Shown here one piece after another: positions 16,153 to 25,252 of a DNA stretch of 64,000 bases. Within the stretch, counting starts at the first letter, position 1, and each line of letters starts with the position of its first letter. The DNA comes from Sphingobium sp. (GTDB taxonomy: Bacteria; Pseudomonadota; Alphaproteobacteria; Sphingomonadales; Sphingomonadaceae). The translations under genes were made by a program, and so were the position numbers. The DNA is taken from positions 1-64,000 of the forward strand of contig JAGRES010000031.1 in assembly GCA_020446425.1 (NCBI GenBank), written 5' to 3'. Below the pieces are notes generated by a model. It worked only from the letters and a program-made list of their open reading frames with translations. It searched no databases and was not told the DNA's origin.

Positions 16153-18585
16153 ATGCGCAAACGAGGGACCGGCGTTATTGCAATTTTGGCTAGCGGCTTG
16201 TTATTGCAGGCATCTCCTGCGCATGCTGGTTGGATTGAAGCCGACAAGACTGCATTTGATTATGGATGGCTGATTATCGCCGGCATTTTGGTTGCGGCGA
16301 TGCAGATCGGCTTCCTGTTTCTCGAAGCCGGGACCGTCCGGTCGAAGAATAGCATCAATGTCGCCATGAAAAACCTGGTGGACTTTGTCATCTCCGCCCT
16401 GTGCTTTGCACTGATCGGCTTTTCCTTGATGTTCGGGGCATCGCAGGCCGGAATCATAGGCTGGGACCATGGGCTGGCCATGTTGCGTTTCAACGACCTG
16501 CCCACGGAAACCTTCTTCTTCTTCCAAGTCATGTTTTGCGGAACCGCAAGCACTATTGTCTCCGGAGCAGTCGCGGAGCGTATGCGCTTTGGCGCCTATA
16601 TGGTATGCACAATCCTGCTGGCGTCCTTCATCTACCCGGTTGCGGGCCATTGGGCATGGGGCAGCCTGCTGGCCGATACCGGCCAGGGATGGCTCGAAGC
16701 TATGGGTTTCATCGACTTCGCCGGGTCAACGGTTGTTCATGTCATTGGGGGCGCCGCCGCCTTTGCGATGCTTATCCCGCTGGGCCCGCGTATCGGCCGT
16801 TTTGCGAAAGACGGAACCGCTATTCGTATTCAGGGCCACAGCCCCATCTTGACCGTCGCCGGTGTCCTGATCCTATGGATCGGCTGGTTCGGTTTCAATG
16901 CAGGCGGCACGACCGCCGGCACCGATGATTTCGGCCATGCTTTGATGAACACGCTGATGGCAGGTGCAGCCGGTGGCCTAGCTGGTCTTGTTCTGGGCAG
17001 GATCAAGGACGGCTATTATGTCTATGACCGCACGACCAACGGTGTCGTTGCCGGGCTGGTCGCGATTACCGCCGGATGCGTCACATCGTCATTGTTCGGT
17101 GCGACGTGGACCGGCGCGCTGGGCGGGATTGCCGCCATCCTTGGTCAAGACTGGCTGGAAAGACGCTGGAAGATAGATGACGCGGTCGGCGCAGTATCCG
17201 TGCACGCCATTGCAGGCGCCGTAGGCACGCTATGCGTGGCCTATGCCGCACCGCTGGAAAACCTGCCGCATGACCGCTTGACCCAATTGGGCATACAATT
17301 CGCGGGTGTCGCTTCTATCGGCGGCTTCACCTTCCTGTGCCTGCTGCCATTCGCATGGCTTGCCAATCGCATAAACTTCCTGCGCGTGTCGCAGGAGGAC
17401 GAGATGGCGGGCCTCAACGAAGCGGAACATCGCACGCGTCTGGGCACGTCGGACATGCAGGCTGTATTGATGCAGCTGGTGAACGGCGAGAGCGGCCTCA
17501 ACAGCCGCGTATCGACCGAGCAAGGCGCGGAAAGCGAGGACTTGGCCGTAACCTTCAACCAGTTCATGGAAAAGCTGGAAACCGAACAGCAGTCCCATGA
17601 GGAAAAGCTGAAGGCGACCCACGCCAAGGCTGAACTGGAATATACCCGCCGGGAACGCGCGGAGATCGAACGCGCCATCGCCGAAGAGCAACGCCTGCGT
17701 GAAGACGCGCGGGCCGCGAGCCGCCGCGCTGCGCAACTTGAGTCCGTGTTGGCATCGTTCGACCAGACAATAGCGCAAGCGGTGGAGACATTGCTGACAT
17801 CATCAAAGGCGCTGAGCTCAACCGCCAATACGCTTTCCAGCGACGCGGAAGAAACGGAGAAAAATGCTTCGGCAGCTTCGATTAATGCCGAAGATGTGCT
17901 GAGCAGCTCCACAACGGTTGCAGCCGCGACGAACCAGCTCTCGACGACGGTGCGGGAAATTGCCCTGCAGGTGAACACCATGCGTCAGGTGGCGATTGAA
18001 ACCGCGGAAACCGGCAAGGACAGCGAACGCCTCTTCACGTCGCTTGACGACAGTGCAAACCAAATATCGACAATCGTGGACTTCATTCAGAGCGTGGCCA
18101 AACAGACCAACCTGCTCGCCCTTAACGCCAGCATAGAGGCCGCGCGTGCCGGGTCGGCGGGATCGGGATTCGCCGTGGTCGCAGCCCAGGTGAAGGAACT
18201 GGCGCGTCAAACAGGCGACGCCGCCCAGAATGTGCAGGTCTGGATTGATGATGTGACGCAGGCGATCAAACACTCGATCGTTGCAATGAAGCAGGTGGCC
18301 GGTTCCATCGAAAAAACCGAAACCGCCGCCATTTCCGTTGCCGAAATCATCAATGAACAGGCCAGCGCCACGCAGGAAATCAACCAGCATGCGTCCAACG
18401 CGGCCAATATATCGCAAAATTTCACGTCACAGATGAGCGACCTGTCTTCGACGGCGCGGTCGACGAAAACATCCGTTGATGAGGTCAGGAAAGCCTCTTC
18501 GCGTCTCGATGACATGGCGCAGAATCTGAGCAAGGCGCTCAATTCCGAATTCGCCGAGTTCAAGAAGCGCGTCGGTGAAATTTAG
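16153..18585 (+). CDS. Ammonium transporter domain fused to a methyl-accepting signalling domain (Amt-MCP chimera)
   Basis: The single reading frame gives about 810 residues. Residues 1-25 are a signal peptide ending AHA-GW. Residues 30-415 are an Amt/Rh channel with [44 protein letters not shown], the first pore His at about 196 ([14 protein letters not shown]), [14 protein letters not shown], and the second pore His at about 351 ([12 protein letters not shown]). Residues 430-530 are a HAMP-like and coiled-coil linker. Residues 535-810 form a methyl-accepting hairpin whose tip is [18 protein letters not shown] at about 650-667, with [16 protein letters not shown] after it. The start at 16153 best fits the signal peptide; 16120 and 16141 are alternatives. 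No other che gene is in the window. By analogy with Amt-kinase and Amt-GGDEF fusions it is probably an ammonium sensor. Confidence 0.93.
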   Translation: MRKRGTGVIAILASGLLLQASPAHAGWIEADKTAFDYGWLIIAGILVAAMQIGFLFLEAGTVRSKNSINVAMKNLVDFVISALCFALIGFSLMFGASQAGIIGWDHGLAMLRFNDLPTETFFFFQVMFCGTASTIVSGAVAERMRFGAYMVCTILLASFIYPVAGHWAWGSLLADTGQGWLEAMGFIDFAGSTVVHVIGGAAAFAMLIPLGPRIGRFAKDGTAIRIQGHSPILTVAGVLILWIGWFGFNAGGTTAGTDDFGHALMNTLMAGAAGGLAGLVLGRIKDGYYVYDRTTNGVVAGLVAITAGCVTSSLFGATWTGALGGIAAILGQDWLERRWKIDDAVGAVSVHAIAGAVGTLCVAYAAPLENLPHDRLTQLGIQFAGVASIGGFTFLCLLPFAWLANRINFLRVSQEDEMAGLNEAEHRTRLGTSDMQAVLMQLVNGESGLNSRVSTEQGAESEDLAVTFNQFMEKLETEQQSHEEKLKATHAKAELEYTRRERAEIERAIAEEQRLREDARAASRRAAQLESVLASFDQTIAQAVETLLTSSKALSSTANTLSSDAEETEKNASAASINAEDVLSSSTTVAAATNQLSTTVREIALQVNTMRQVAIETAETGKDSERLFTSLDDSANQISTIVDFIQSVAKQTNLLALNASIEAARAGSAGSGFAVVAAQVKELARQTGDAAQNVQVWIDDVTQAIKHSIVAMKQVAGSIEKTETAAISVAEIINEQASATQEINQHASNAANISQNFTSQMSDLSSTARSTKTSVDEVRKASSRLDDMAQNLSKALNSEFAEFKKRVGEI

Positions 18586-18597
18586 CTCAGAATCTAG

Positions 18598-20196
18598 CTA
18601 GGGCGCCAGCACGGTATCCTTAGCTTCGGGCAGCATGTCGGGATAGTCCAGGTTGAAGTGCAGGCCTCTGCTTTCCTTACGACGCAGCGCCGAGCGGATC
18701 ATCAGGCGGGCGACATCGACAAGATTACGCAGCTCGATAAGATCCGGCGTCACACGGAAATTGCCATAATATTCGTCGACTTCCTGTGCGAGCAGGTCGA
18801 CCCGGTGCTGCGCGCGTTCCAGCCGTTTGTTGGTACGCACGATGCCGACATAGTCCCACATGAAACGGCGGATTTCCTTCCAGTTATGCTGGACGATGAC
18901 CTCTTCGTCGGAATCGGTCACGCGGCTTTCGTCCCACGGTTTGATCGGTGGCGGCGCGGGCAGTTCGTCCCAGTGACCCAGGATATGCTTGGCGGCGGCA
19001 TCACCGAACACAAAGCATTCCAGCAGGCTGTTCGACGCCAGGCGGTTCGCGCCGTGCAGGCCACTTTCCGTTACCTCGCCTGCGGCATAAAGGCCCGGCA
19101 GATCGGTGCGTCCGTGAAGATCAATGATGACGCCGCCGCAAGTATAGTGCTGGGCAGGCACGACCGGGATCGGCTCCTGCGTGATGTCTATATCGAGATC
19201 GAGCAGACGCCCATAAATGGTCGGGAAATGCTCCTTCACAAATTCCGGGCCCTTATGGCTGATGTCGAGATGGACATAATCAAGGCCCAGCCGCTTGATC
19301 TCATGGTCGATGGCGCGCGCGACGATATCGCGCGGCGCAAGCTCGCCGCGCTTGTCATGCTTTTCCATGAAGCGCTTACCGCCGCCGGGCACACCGGGCG
19401 GTAATTTGAGCAAACCGCCTTCCCCACGCACCGCTTCGGTGATCAGGAAATTCTTGACCTCAAGATTATACAGGCAGGTCGGATGGAACTGGTTCATCTC
19501 CATATTGGAGACGCGGCATCCGGCGCGCCACGCCATGGCGATGCCGTCGCCAGTCGCCCCGCGCGGTGCGGTCGAGAACAGATAGGCACGCCCTGCCCCG
19601 CCCGTCGCCATTATCGTCGCACGACCGATAAAGGCATCGACATGCTTGGTCTTGCGGTTGAACGCGTACACGCCCCAGACATGACCTTCGCCCGAATATT
19701 GCTCGCCATGGCGCGACGTAATGAGGTCGATCGCCACCATATCCGGCACCAGCGTGATGTTGGGATTGCCTTGGGCCGCTTTCATCAACGCCGTTTGCAC
19801 GGCCGCGCCGGTGGCATCATCGACATGGACGATGCGGCGGTGACTGTGCCCGCCCTCGCGCGTCAAATGCCAGCGCTCGCCGAATTCGTCGCCTTCATTG
19901 AACGGCACGCCCAGCCCCGCCAGTTCCTCAATGGCGGCCGGCGCGTTGGACACGACAAACTCGACTGTGGCGCGGTCATTCAGGCCAGCACCGGCAATCA
20001 TCGTGTCTTCGATATGCTTCTCGAAACTGTCGCCCGCATCGAGCACGGCGGCAATGCCACCCTGCGCCCAGTTGGTCGATCCGCCATCGAGCGCGCCCTT
20101 GGCAATGACAAGGACCTTCTTGTCCTGCGCCAGATGAATAGCCGCCGTCAGGCCCGCAGCGCCGGACCCGATAATGACGACATCATATTCCTTCAT
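18598..20196 (-). CDS. nadB: L-aspartate oxidase
   Basis: This FAD enzyme of about 532 residues converts aspartate to iminoaspartate, the first step of bacterial NAD synthesis. It shows the dinucleotide motif VVIIGSGAAGLTAAIHLA, the GGSTNWAQGGIAA loop, the substrate segment HSHRRIVHVDDATG, AQHYTCGGV and LHGANRLASNSLLECFVFG. ATG 20196 is preferred because GGAGAGG lies eight bases upstream; ATGs at 20202 and 20214 are alternatives. The stop is convergent with Amt-MCP, 12 bp away. nadA and nadC are not in the window. An ABC ATPase gene lies directly upstream on the same strand. Confidence 0.94.
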   Translation of the reverse strand: MKEYDVVIIGSGAAGLTAAIHLAQDKKVLVIAKGALDGGSTNWAQGGIAAVLDAGDSFEKHIEDTMIAGAGLNDRATVEFVVSNAPAAIEELAGLGVPFNEGDEFGERWHLTREGGHSHRRIVHVDDATGAAVQTALMKAAQGNPNITLVPDMVAIDLITSRHGEQYSGEGHVWGVYAFNRKTKHVDAFIGRATIMATGGAGRAYLFSTAPRGATGDGIAMAWRAGCRVSNMEMNQFHPTCLYNLEVKNFLITEAVRGEGGLLKLPPGVPGGGKRFMEKHDKRGELAPRDIVARAIDHEIKRLGLDYVHLDISHKGPEFVKEHFPTIYGRLLDLDIDITQEPIPVVPAQHYTCGGVIIDLHGRTDLPGLYAAGEVTESGLHGANRLASNSLLECFVFGDAAAKHILGHWDELPAPPPIKPWDESRVTDSDEEVIVQHNWKEIRRFMWDYVGIVRTNKRLERAQHRVDLLAQEVDEYYGNFRVTPDLIELRNLVDVARLMIRSALRRKESRGLHFNLDYPDMLPEAKDTVLAP

Positions 20197-20224
20197 TGAC
20201 ATGGCCTCTCCCAAAGCCGCTTAT

Positions 20225-21172
20225 TCACGCCGCGTCAGCGGTCAGGTTGAGGAATACATCCTCAAGATCCGGCTCGCTGGTCGCAACATCAACGATACCG
20301 AACCCCAGAGCCTGCACAGTCGCCAGCACCTGCCCCGCATTGGCGCGTTCCTTGTTGTATGTGATCGCCAGCATATTCTCGCCCGCCAGCTCGACCTTGT
20401 CGAAGCAATCATGACTCGGAAGAGCCGTTACTTCCCTGTCCACGGTCACCGTGACGATTTTCTCCTGCGCCATATCGACCAGCTCCCGCGTGGGTTTGTT
20501 GGCGATCAGCCTGCCATGGTTGATAATGGCGATGCGGTCACAGAGCTCCTCTGCCTCTTCGAGATAATGCGTCGTCAGCACGATGGTTACGCCCTGATCG
20601 TTCAGTTCGCGCACATAATCCCACAGCTGCTGACGCAGCATGATATCGACGCCCGCAGTCGGCTCATCGAGCACCAATATCGGCGGCGAGTGCACCATGG
20701 CCTTGGCGACCATAAGCCGCCGCTTCATCCCCCCTGACAGGGTACGGGCATAGGCGTCCGCTTTGTCTTCCAGGTGCACGGCACGCAATAATTCCATGGT
20801 CTTGCGCTGCGCCTTTGGCACGCCATAGAAGCCTGCCTGGTTTTCCAAAGTCTCGGCGGGCGTGAAGAAAGGATCGAAGAGTATTTCCTGATTGACGATA
20901 CCGATGCTGTTCTTGGCGTTGCGCGGATTGACGTCAATGTCGAAGCCCCAGATGCGCGCGGAACCACTGGTCTTGGTAACCAGCCCCGCCAAGATGTTGA
21001 TCATCGTCGATTTGCCCGCGCCATTAGGGCCGAGCAGGCCGAATATCTGCCCGCGCGGAATGGCCATCGTCACATCGTCGAGGGCTTTCTTGCCCCCGGC
21101 ATATACCTTGGTCAGCCCTTCGATCTCGATTGCGTTTTGCGATGTTGGATCCTGCGTCATGCCATGTTCCAT
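20225..21172 (-). CDS. ABC-2-type transporter ATP-binding protein (YadG/DrrA-like)
   Basis: The ATPase is about 315 residues with Walker A GLLGPNGAGKST, Q-loop VNQEILFD, signature LSGGMKRRL, Walker B ILVLDEPTAGVD and the switch His in TTHYLEEAEELCD. The roughly 80-residue C-terminal extension ends EPDLEDVFLNLT, typical of YadG/DrrA/CcmA-type exporters. No permease gene is next to it, so the partner must be elsewhere. Starts at 21178, 21172 and 21160 are possible; GGGAAG eight bases upstream favours 21172. It is about 28 bp from nadB and probably co-transcribed with it. Confidence 0.9.
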   Translation of the reverse strand: MEHGMTQDPTSQNAIEIEGLTKVYAGGKKALDDVTMAIPRGQIFGLLGPNGAGKSTMINILAGLVTKTSGSARIWGFDIDVNPRNAKNSIGIVNQEILFDPFFTPAETLENQAGFYGVPKAQRKTMELLRAVHLEDKADAYARTLSGGMKRRLMVAKAMVHSPPILVLDEPTAGVDIMLRQQLWDYVRELNDQGVTIVLTTHYLEEAEELCDRIAIINHGRLIANKPTRELVDMAQEKIVTVTVDREVTALPSHDCFDKVELAGENMLAITYNKERANAGQVLATVQALGFGIVDVATSEPDLEDVFLNLTADAA

Positions 21173-21302
21173 AGCCATGACTTCCCGACTGCGCAAAGGG
21201 CTTAGTTTGTTTCAGTCATACAGCGCGGGCAGGCACCGCAATTCCACATAGGTGGAAGAGATTCTATTGCTGCTTGCGCGATGCGATGATAGAGGCGCGA
21301 AC

Positions 21303-21494
21303 ATGATCCAACCGCCCGAAACCATCCGCACTGACAAGCGTCGCGTTTCCTGCGACGGGTCCAGCGACATTCCCGCCGCGCTCGGCCATCCGCGCGTCTA
21401 TCTCGAAATCGACGAGAAAGGATATGTCGAATGCGGCTATTGCGACCGGCGCTTTGTGCTGATCGGCGGCCCAGCGGATAGCAAGGCGGCATAG
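21303..21494 (+). CDS. Small zinc-finger (CHCC-type, NDUFS6-like) protein
   Basis: This 63-residue protein has the zf-CHCC pattern: Cys in VSCDGSSD, His in ALGHPRVYLEI, and the pair CGYCDRRFVL. The family is the bacterial counterpart of the mitochondrial complex I zinc subunit NDUFS6. Complex I genes are present at the other end of the window, but no direct link is shown. The ATG at 21303 starts the conserved region; an earlier ATG at 21252 overlaps the likely promoter. It stands 81 bp before tldD. Confidence 0.85.
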   Translation: MIQPPETIRTDKRRVSCDGSSDIPAALGHPRVYLEIDEKGYVECGYCDRRFVLIGGPADSKAA

Positions 21495-21575
21495 TTTCGC
21501 ACCGCACCGCCTCAAATCGGGGTGACGCGACCGTTCTTTGCTGGAATAGCGGACCAAAGCCTCTATATCGGTGGC

Positions 21576-23018
21576 ATGACCGATATCACCTCCTCTTTCA
21601 CCGATGCGCGCGGTTTTCTCTATCGCGACGGCATGCTCGACCCTGACAGTGCGCAGAAACTGACCGCCACGGCGCTGGCCAATTGCGAGGACGGCGAGCT
21701 GTACCTGCAATATCGCGCAACCGAGAGCTTTGGCTTTGACGACGGCCGCCTCAAGACCGCCGATTATTCAACCGACAAGGGCTTTGGCCTGCGCGGTGTG
21801 GCGGGCGAAACGACCGGCTTTGCCCATGCCAATGAAATCAGCGCATCTGCCATCGCGCGAGCCGCACAGACGCTGACGCTGCTGGACCCGGCAAGCCAGT
21901 CCCCTGCTGTTGCTCCGGCGCGCACCAACCGGCACCTTTACACTGACGTCAACCCGCTGGAGCTGGTCCCCTTCGCCGAGAAGGTCGCGCTGTGCGCCAA
22001 GATCGACGCGGAAGCCCGCGCCAAAGACCCACGTGTGGCACAGGTTTCGGTCGGCCTGTCGGGAAGCTGGTCGGTCGTCGAGATCGTCCGCGCCGATGGT
22101 TTCAACGCCACTGACATCCGGCCGCTGGTGCGCCTCAACGTCTCGATCATCATGGAAGAAAATGGCCGTCGCGAAAGCGGCTCCTTCGGGATTGGCGGCC
22201 GCTATCTCTATGACGGCGTGATGGAAGAGGTCACATGGCGCCGCGCCATCGACGAAGCCTTCGCACAGGCGGAGGTCAATCTGCGCTCGGTGGCCGCGCC
22301 TGCAGGCGAGATGACCGTGCTGCTCGGCCCCGGCTGGCCCGGCGTGCTGCTGCACGAGGCGGTAGGACACGGTCTGGAAGGCGATTTCAACCGCAAGGGC
22401 ACCTCCGCTTTCACGGGCCGCCTTGGCCAGCAAGTAGCGGCCAAGGGCGTCACGGTGGTGGACGATGGCTCCATCACCAACCGGCGCGGATCGCTCTCCA
22501 TCGACGACGAAGGTACACCGACCAATGAAACGGTGCTGATCGAGGACGGTGTTCTGAAATGCTATATGCAGGACCGGCTGAACGCGCGCCTGATGGGCGT
22601 GGAACCAACCGGCAATGGCCGTCGCGAGAGCTATGCCCATGCGCCAATGCCGCGCATGACGAATACCTTCATGCGTGGCGGCGAGGACGATCCCGAAGAG
22701 CTGTTGTCGCGCGTAAAAGACGGCATCTTCGCCAAGAGCTTCGGCGGCGGACAGGTCGATATCGTTTCCGGCAAATTCGTTTTCTCCTGCACAGAGGCCT
22801 ATCGGGTGAAGGACGGCAAGATCGGCGACCCGATCAAGGGCGCGACGTTGATCGGCGACGGTCCTGAGACCATGGGCCGTATCACCGGCATCGGCAATGA
22901 CATGGCGCTGGACGAGGGCATCGGCATGTGCGGCAAGGGCGGCCAGAGCGTACCCGCCGGTGTGGGTCAGCCGACGCTGCTGATTGATCGCCTCACCGTG
23001 GGTGGTACGGGGGGATGA
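21576..23018 (+). CDS. tldD: Metalloprotease TldD
   Basis: This 480-residue protein is the catalytic subunit of the TldD/TldE (PmbA) protease. The zinc motif HEAVGH lies at about residues 260-265, preceded by LLGPGWPGVLL. Other family features are GRRESYAH, MPRMTNTFMRGG and the C-terminal GKGGQSVPAGVGQPTLLI. The ATG at 21576 is chosen; an ATG at 21522 would add 18 residues of poor match. TldE/PmbA is not in the window. A palindromic repeat element separates it from the UbiH-type gene. Confidence 0.94.
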   Translation: MTDITSSFTDARGFLYRDGMLDPDSAQKLTATALANCEDGELYLQYRATESFGFDDGRLKTADYSTDKGFGLRGVAGETTGFAHANEISASAIARAAQTLTLLDPASQSPAVAPARTNRHLYTDVNPLELVPFAEKVALCAKIDAEARAKDPRVAQVSVGLSGSWSVVEIVRADGFNATDIRPLVRLNVSIIMEENGRRESGSFGIGGRYLYDGVMEEVTWRRAIDEAFAQAEVNLRSVAAPAGEMTVLLGPGWPGVLLHEAVGHGLEGDFNRKGTSAFTGRLGQQVAAKGVTVVDDGSITNRRGSLSIDDEGTPTNETVLIEDGVLKCYMQDRLNARLMGVEPTGNGRRESYAHAPMPRMTNTFMRGGEDDPEELLSRVKDGIFAKSFGGGQVDIVSGKFVFSCTEAYRVKDGKIGDPIKGATLIGDGPETMGRITGIGNDMALDEGIGMCGKGGQSVPAGVGQPTLLIDRLTVGGTGG

Positions 23019-23035
23019 CAAGCAGCCCCTCCTCC

Positions 23036-23141
23036 CCGTTCGTTTCGAGCGCAGGTTCGAGCGCCAGCCGAGAACCGAAGTCGAGAAACTGGTTCTCGGC
23101 TTGCTTTCTCGACAAGCTCGAAAGCAGCTCGAACCGAACGG
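23036..23141. repeat. Dispersed palindromic intergenic element, copy 2
   Basis: This 106-bp element starts CCGTTCGTTTCGAGC and ends GAACCGAACGG, like the copy at 9757-9861. The core stem GCCGAGAACC/GGTTCTCGGC is a perfect ten-pair hairpin around GAAGTCGAGAAACT. It fills most of the tldD-ubiH spacer and stops two bases before a possible start codon at 23143. Confidence 0.8.
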
Positions 23142-23154
23142 AATGGAAGAAATA

Positions 23155-24375
23155 ATGACCCCCTCCAGTCATTTCGACATCATCATCATGGGCGGCGGGC
23201 TCGTTGGCCTGACGCTGGGTATTGGTCTGTCGAAACATGGCGTGCGCTGCGCGGTGATCGACCCGGCCCAGCCGGAAACCACGCTGGCGCCCAATTTCGA
23301 TGGGCGTGTTTCCTCGATATCGAGTGCAAGCTGGAAACTGTTTCAGGCGCTGGGGATTGCCGAGCGGCTGGAGGGCAAGGGCTGCCCCATTGAACGCATC
23401 TGGGTGTCGGACGGGTTGCAGCCGGGCGTGCTCGACTTCGCGCCACCGCAAGACGACGACACGCCGATGGGTATCATGTTCGAGAACCGCGAGACGCGCC
23501 TTGCCCTGCGCGATGCGGCGCTGGCGGCAGAAAATCTCACATTGTTCCAGCCGGATCGCGCAACCCATGTGAAGCGGACACTCGAAGGCGTTTCGGTGAC
23601 GCTGGACAGCGGCACACAGCTCTCCGCTTCACTGCTTGTCGGCGCCGAAGGACGTGGCAGCCCGACGCGCGAGGCGGCGAATATTCCGGTCGCCAAATGG
23701 TCCTATAATCATGTCGCGATGGTCACGGCGATCACCCATGAGGTGAACCACGCCAACACGGCCTATGAGATTTTCTATCCTGGCGGTCCATTCGCTATCC
23801 TGCCCATGCAACCGGGCACCCGCTCAGCCATTGTCTGGACTGTGCCCAAGGCCCAGGCGGCGGGCATGCTGGCGCTGGGCGAACGCGGCTGGGCGGCGGA
23901 AGCACAGAAGCGTATGGGCGGGTTCCTCGGGGAAATACAGGTTGCAGCGCCGCGCTCCTCTTACCCGCTGGGCTATCATCGCGCCGCGCGTATCACGGAC
24001 ACTCGCCTTGCGCTGGTCGGTGACGCAGCGCACGGCATCCACCCCATTGCGGGGCAAGGCGTCAATCTCGGCTTTCGCGATGCCGCCGCACTGATCGAGG
24101 TGATCGTCGATGGCATGCGCCTAGGCCTTGAACCGGGCGATGCGCAGCTCCTCACCCGGTACCAGCGCTGGCGCAGCCTCGATACGCTGAGCGTCACGGT
24201 GGCGATGGACGGCCTTGTTCGCCTGTTCGACGTGCCGGGACGCATCCCCTCCGCCATTCGCCGTGCAGGGCTGGCCGCTGTGCAGAAGATGGGACCGCTG
24301 AAGGACCGCTTCATGGCCGAAGCACGCGGCGAAAGCGGAGCATTACCGGTGCTGTTAACAGGTGAAACGGTCTAA
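23155..24375 (+). CDS. UbiH/UbiF/VisC/COQ6-family FAD-dependent hydroxylase
   Basis: The 406-residue flavoprotein monooxygenase has the N-terminal FAD motif IIIMGGGLVGLTLGIGLSKHG, the middle motif LLVGAEGRGSPTREAA and the FAD-binding GDAAHGIHPIAGQGVNLGFRDA. Members hydroxylate the ring in ubiquinone synthesis; which position this one modifies cannot be read. The ATG at 23155 has GGAAG six bases upstream and is preferred over 23143. Both follow directly after repeat copy 2. The stop is 9 bp before the next + strand gene. Confidence 0.92.
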   Translation: MTPSSHFDIIIMGGGLVGLTLGIGLSKHGVRCAVIDPAQPETTLAPNFDGRVSSISSASWKLFQALGIAERLEGKGCPIERIWVSDGLQPGVLDFAPPQDDDTPMGIMFENRETRLALRDAALAAENLTLFQPDRATHVKRTLEGVSVTLDSGTQLSASLLVGAEGRGSPTREAANIPVAKWSYNHVAMVTAITHEVNHANTAYEIFYPGGPFAILPMQPGTRSAIVWTVPKAQAAGMLALGERGWAAEAQKRMGGFLGEIQVAAPRSSYPLGYHRAARITDTRLALVGDAAHGIHPIAGQGVNLGFRDAAALIEVIVDGMRLGLEPGDAQLLTRYQRWRSLDTLSVTVAMDGLVRLFDVPGRIPSAIRRAGLAAVQKMGPLKDRFMAEARGESGALPVLLTGETV

Positions 24376-24384
24376 AGGAGCTAT

Positions 24385-25251
24385 ATGGTCAAGACCCGCA
24401 CGCATGCGATTACGACAATCGCCCTCACCCTCTCCGCCTGCACAATCACTATCGACCAGAACAAACTCTACAAGACCGACATGGCCCAGCCGCGCGAGGG
24501 CGAACTGAGCGCGCCAAAAGGATATGTGCTGGACGACCGCATCGTCGAACTGCCGGGGTTGGGCAACCTTCATGTAGCACGCCTCGACAATCCGAAAACC
24601 GAGGCGGTCATCATCTTCAATGGCGGCCGGGGCAATTTCGTCGCGCTGCAAACGGTGCGCATGCGCCGCCTCGCTAAGGCGACGGGCATGGACATCATCC
24701 TCTATGATTATACGGGGCGCGGTGGCACGGATATTCCCCTGTCGACGGACAACAGCCTCGCGACGGGACCGGCGCTGATCGACTATGCGAAGAAGGCCGG
24801 CTGGATCAAAAATGCCAAGCTCTATGCCTATGGTTTTTCCTTCGGCGGCAGCCAGGCCTCCGCCATGATCCGCAAGGGCGGTTTTGATGGCCTGATCATC
24901 GAAGGCAGCGCGCCGGACGTGAAAGGCATTGGCGAGGATTATCTGCCCGGCGTCGTGCGCCCCTTCGTCAAGCTGAAGGTCGACGAGGAAATGCAGCGCT
25001 TCCAGTATTATGACTATGTGCGGGACGCGAAAATCCCGGTGCTGCTTCTATCGAACACCGAAGACGAGGTGGTCCGCACCGAGCATATGCAGGCTTTTTA
25101 TGACGACCTCAAACGCGATGGCGCGAAGGTGTCTTTTATAAAAACGCCGGGCGGGCATGGTGACTCGCTGGAACAACCGGACGCCCAGACTGCGATCCAG
25201 ACCTTTGTCAGTCAATCGAAGCCAGCCGCCACAACCGCCACCAGTATGTAG
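24385..25251 (+). CDS. Alpha/beta hydrolase lipoprotein
   Basis: The protein is 288 residues. The N-terminus has a lipobox LSAC with the lipid-bearing Cys at residue 19. The hydrolase fold shows the nucleophile elbow GFSFGG (Ser152), a likely acid Asp in LSNTEDEVV and a His in GGHGDS. The strand-turn YDYTGRGGT after the oxyanion region is typical of this fold. AAGGAG lies upstream at good spacing. It is probably a periplasm-facing esterase or peptidase-like enzyme; the substrate is unknown. It ends 1 bp from the convergent GT41 gene. Confidence 0.85.
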   Translation: MVKTRTHAITTIALTLSACTITIDQNKLYKTDMAQPREGELSAPKGYVLDDRIVELPGLGNLHVARLDNPKTEAVIIFNGGRGNFVALQTVRMRRLAKATGMDIILYDYTGRGGTDIPLSTDNSLATGPALIDYAKKAGWIKNAKLYAYGFSFGGSQASAMIRKGGFDGLIIEGSAPDVKGIGEDYLPGVVRPFVKLKVDEEMQRFQYYDYVRDAKIPVLLLSNTEDEVVRTEHMQAFYDDLKRDGAKVSFIKTPGGHGDSLEQPDAQTAIQTFVSQSKPAATTATSM

Positions 25252-25252
25252 A

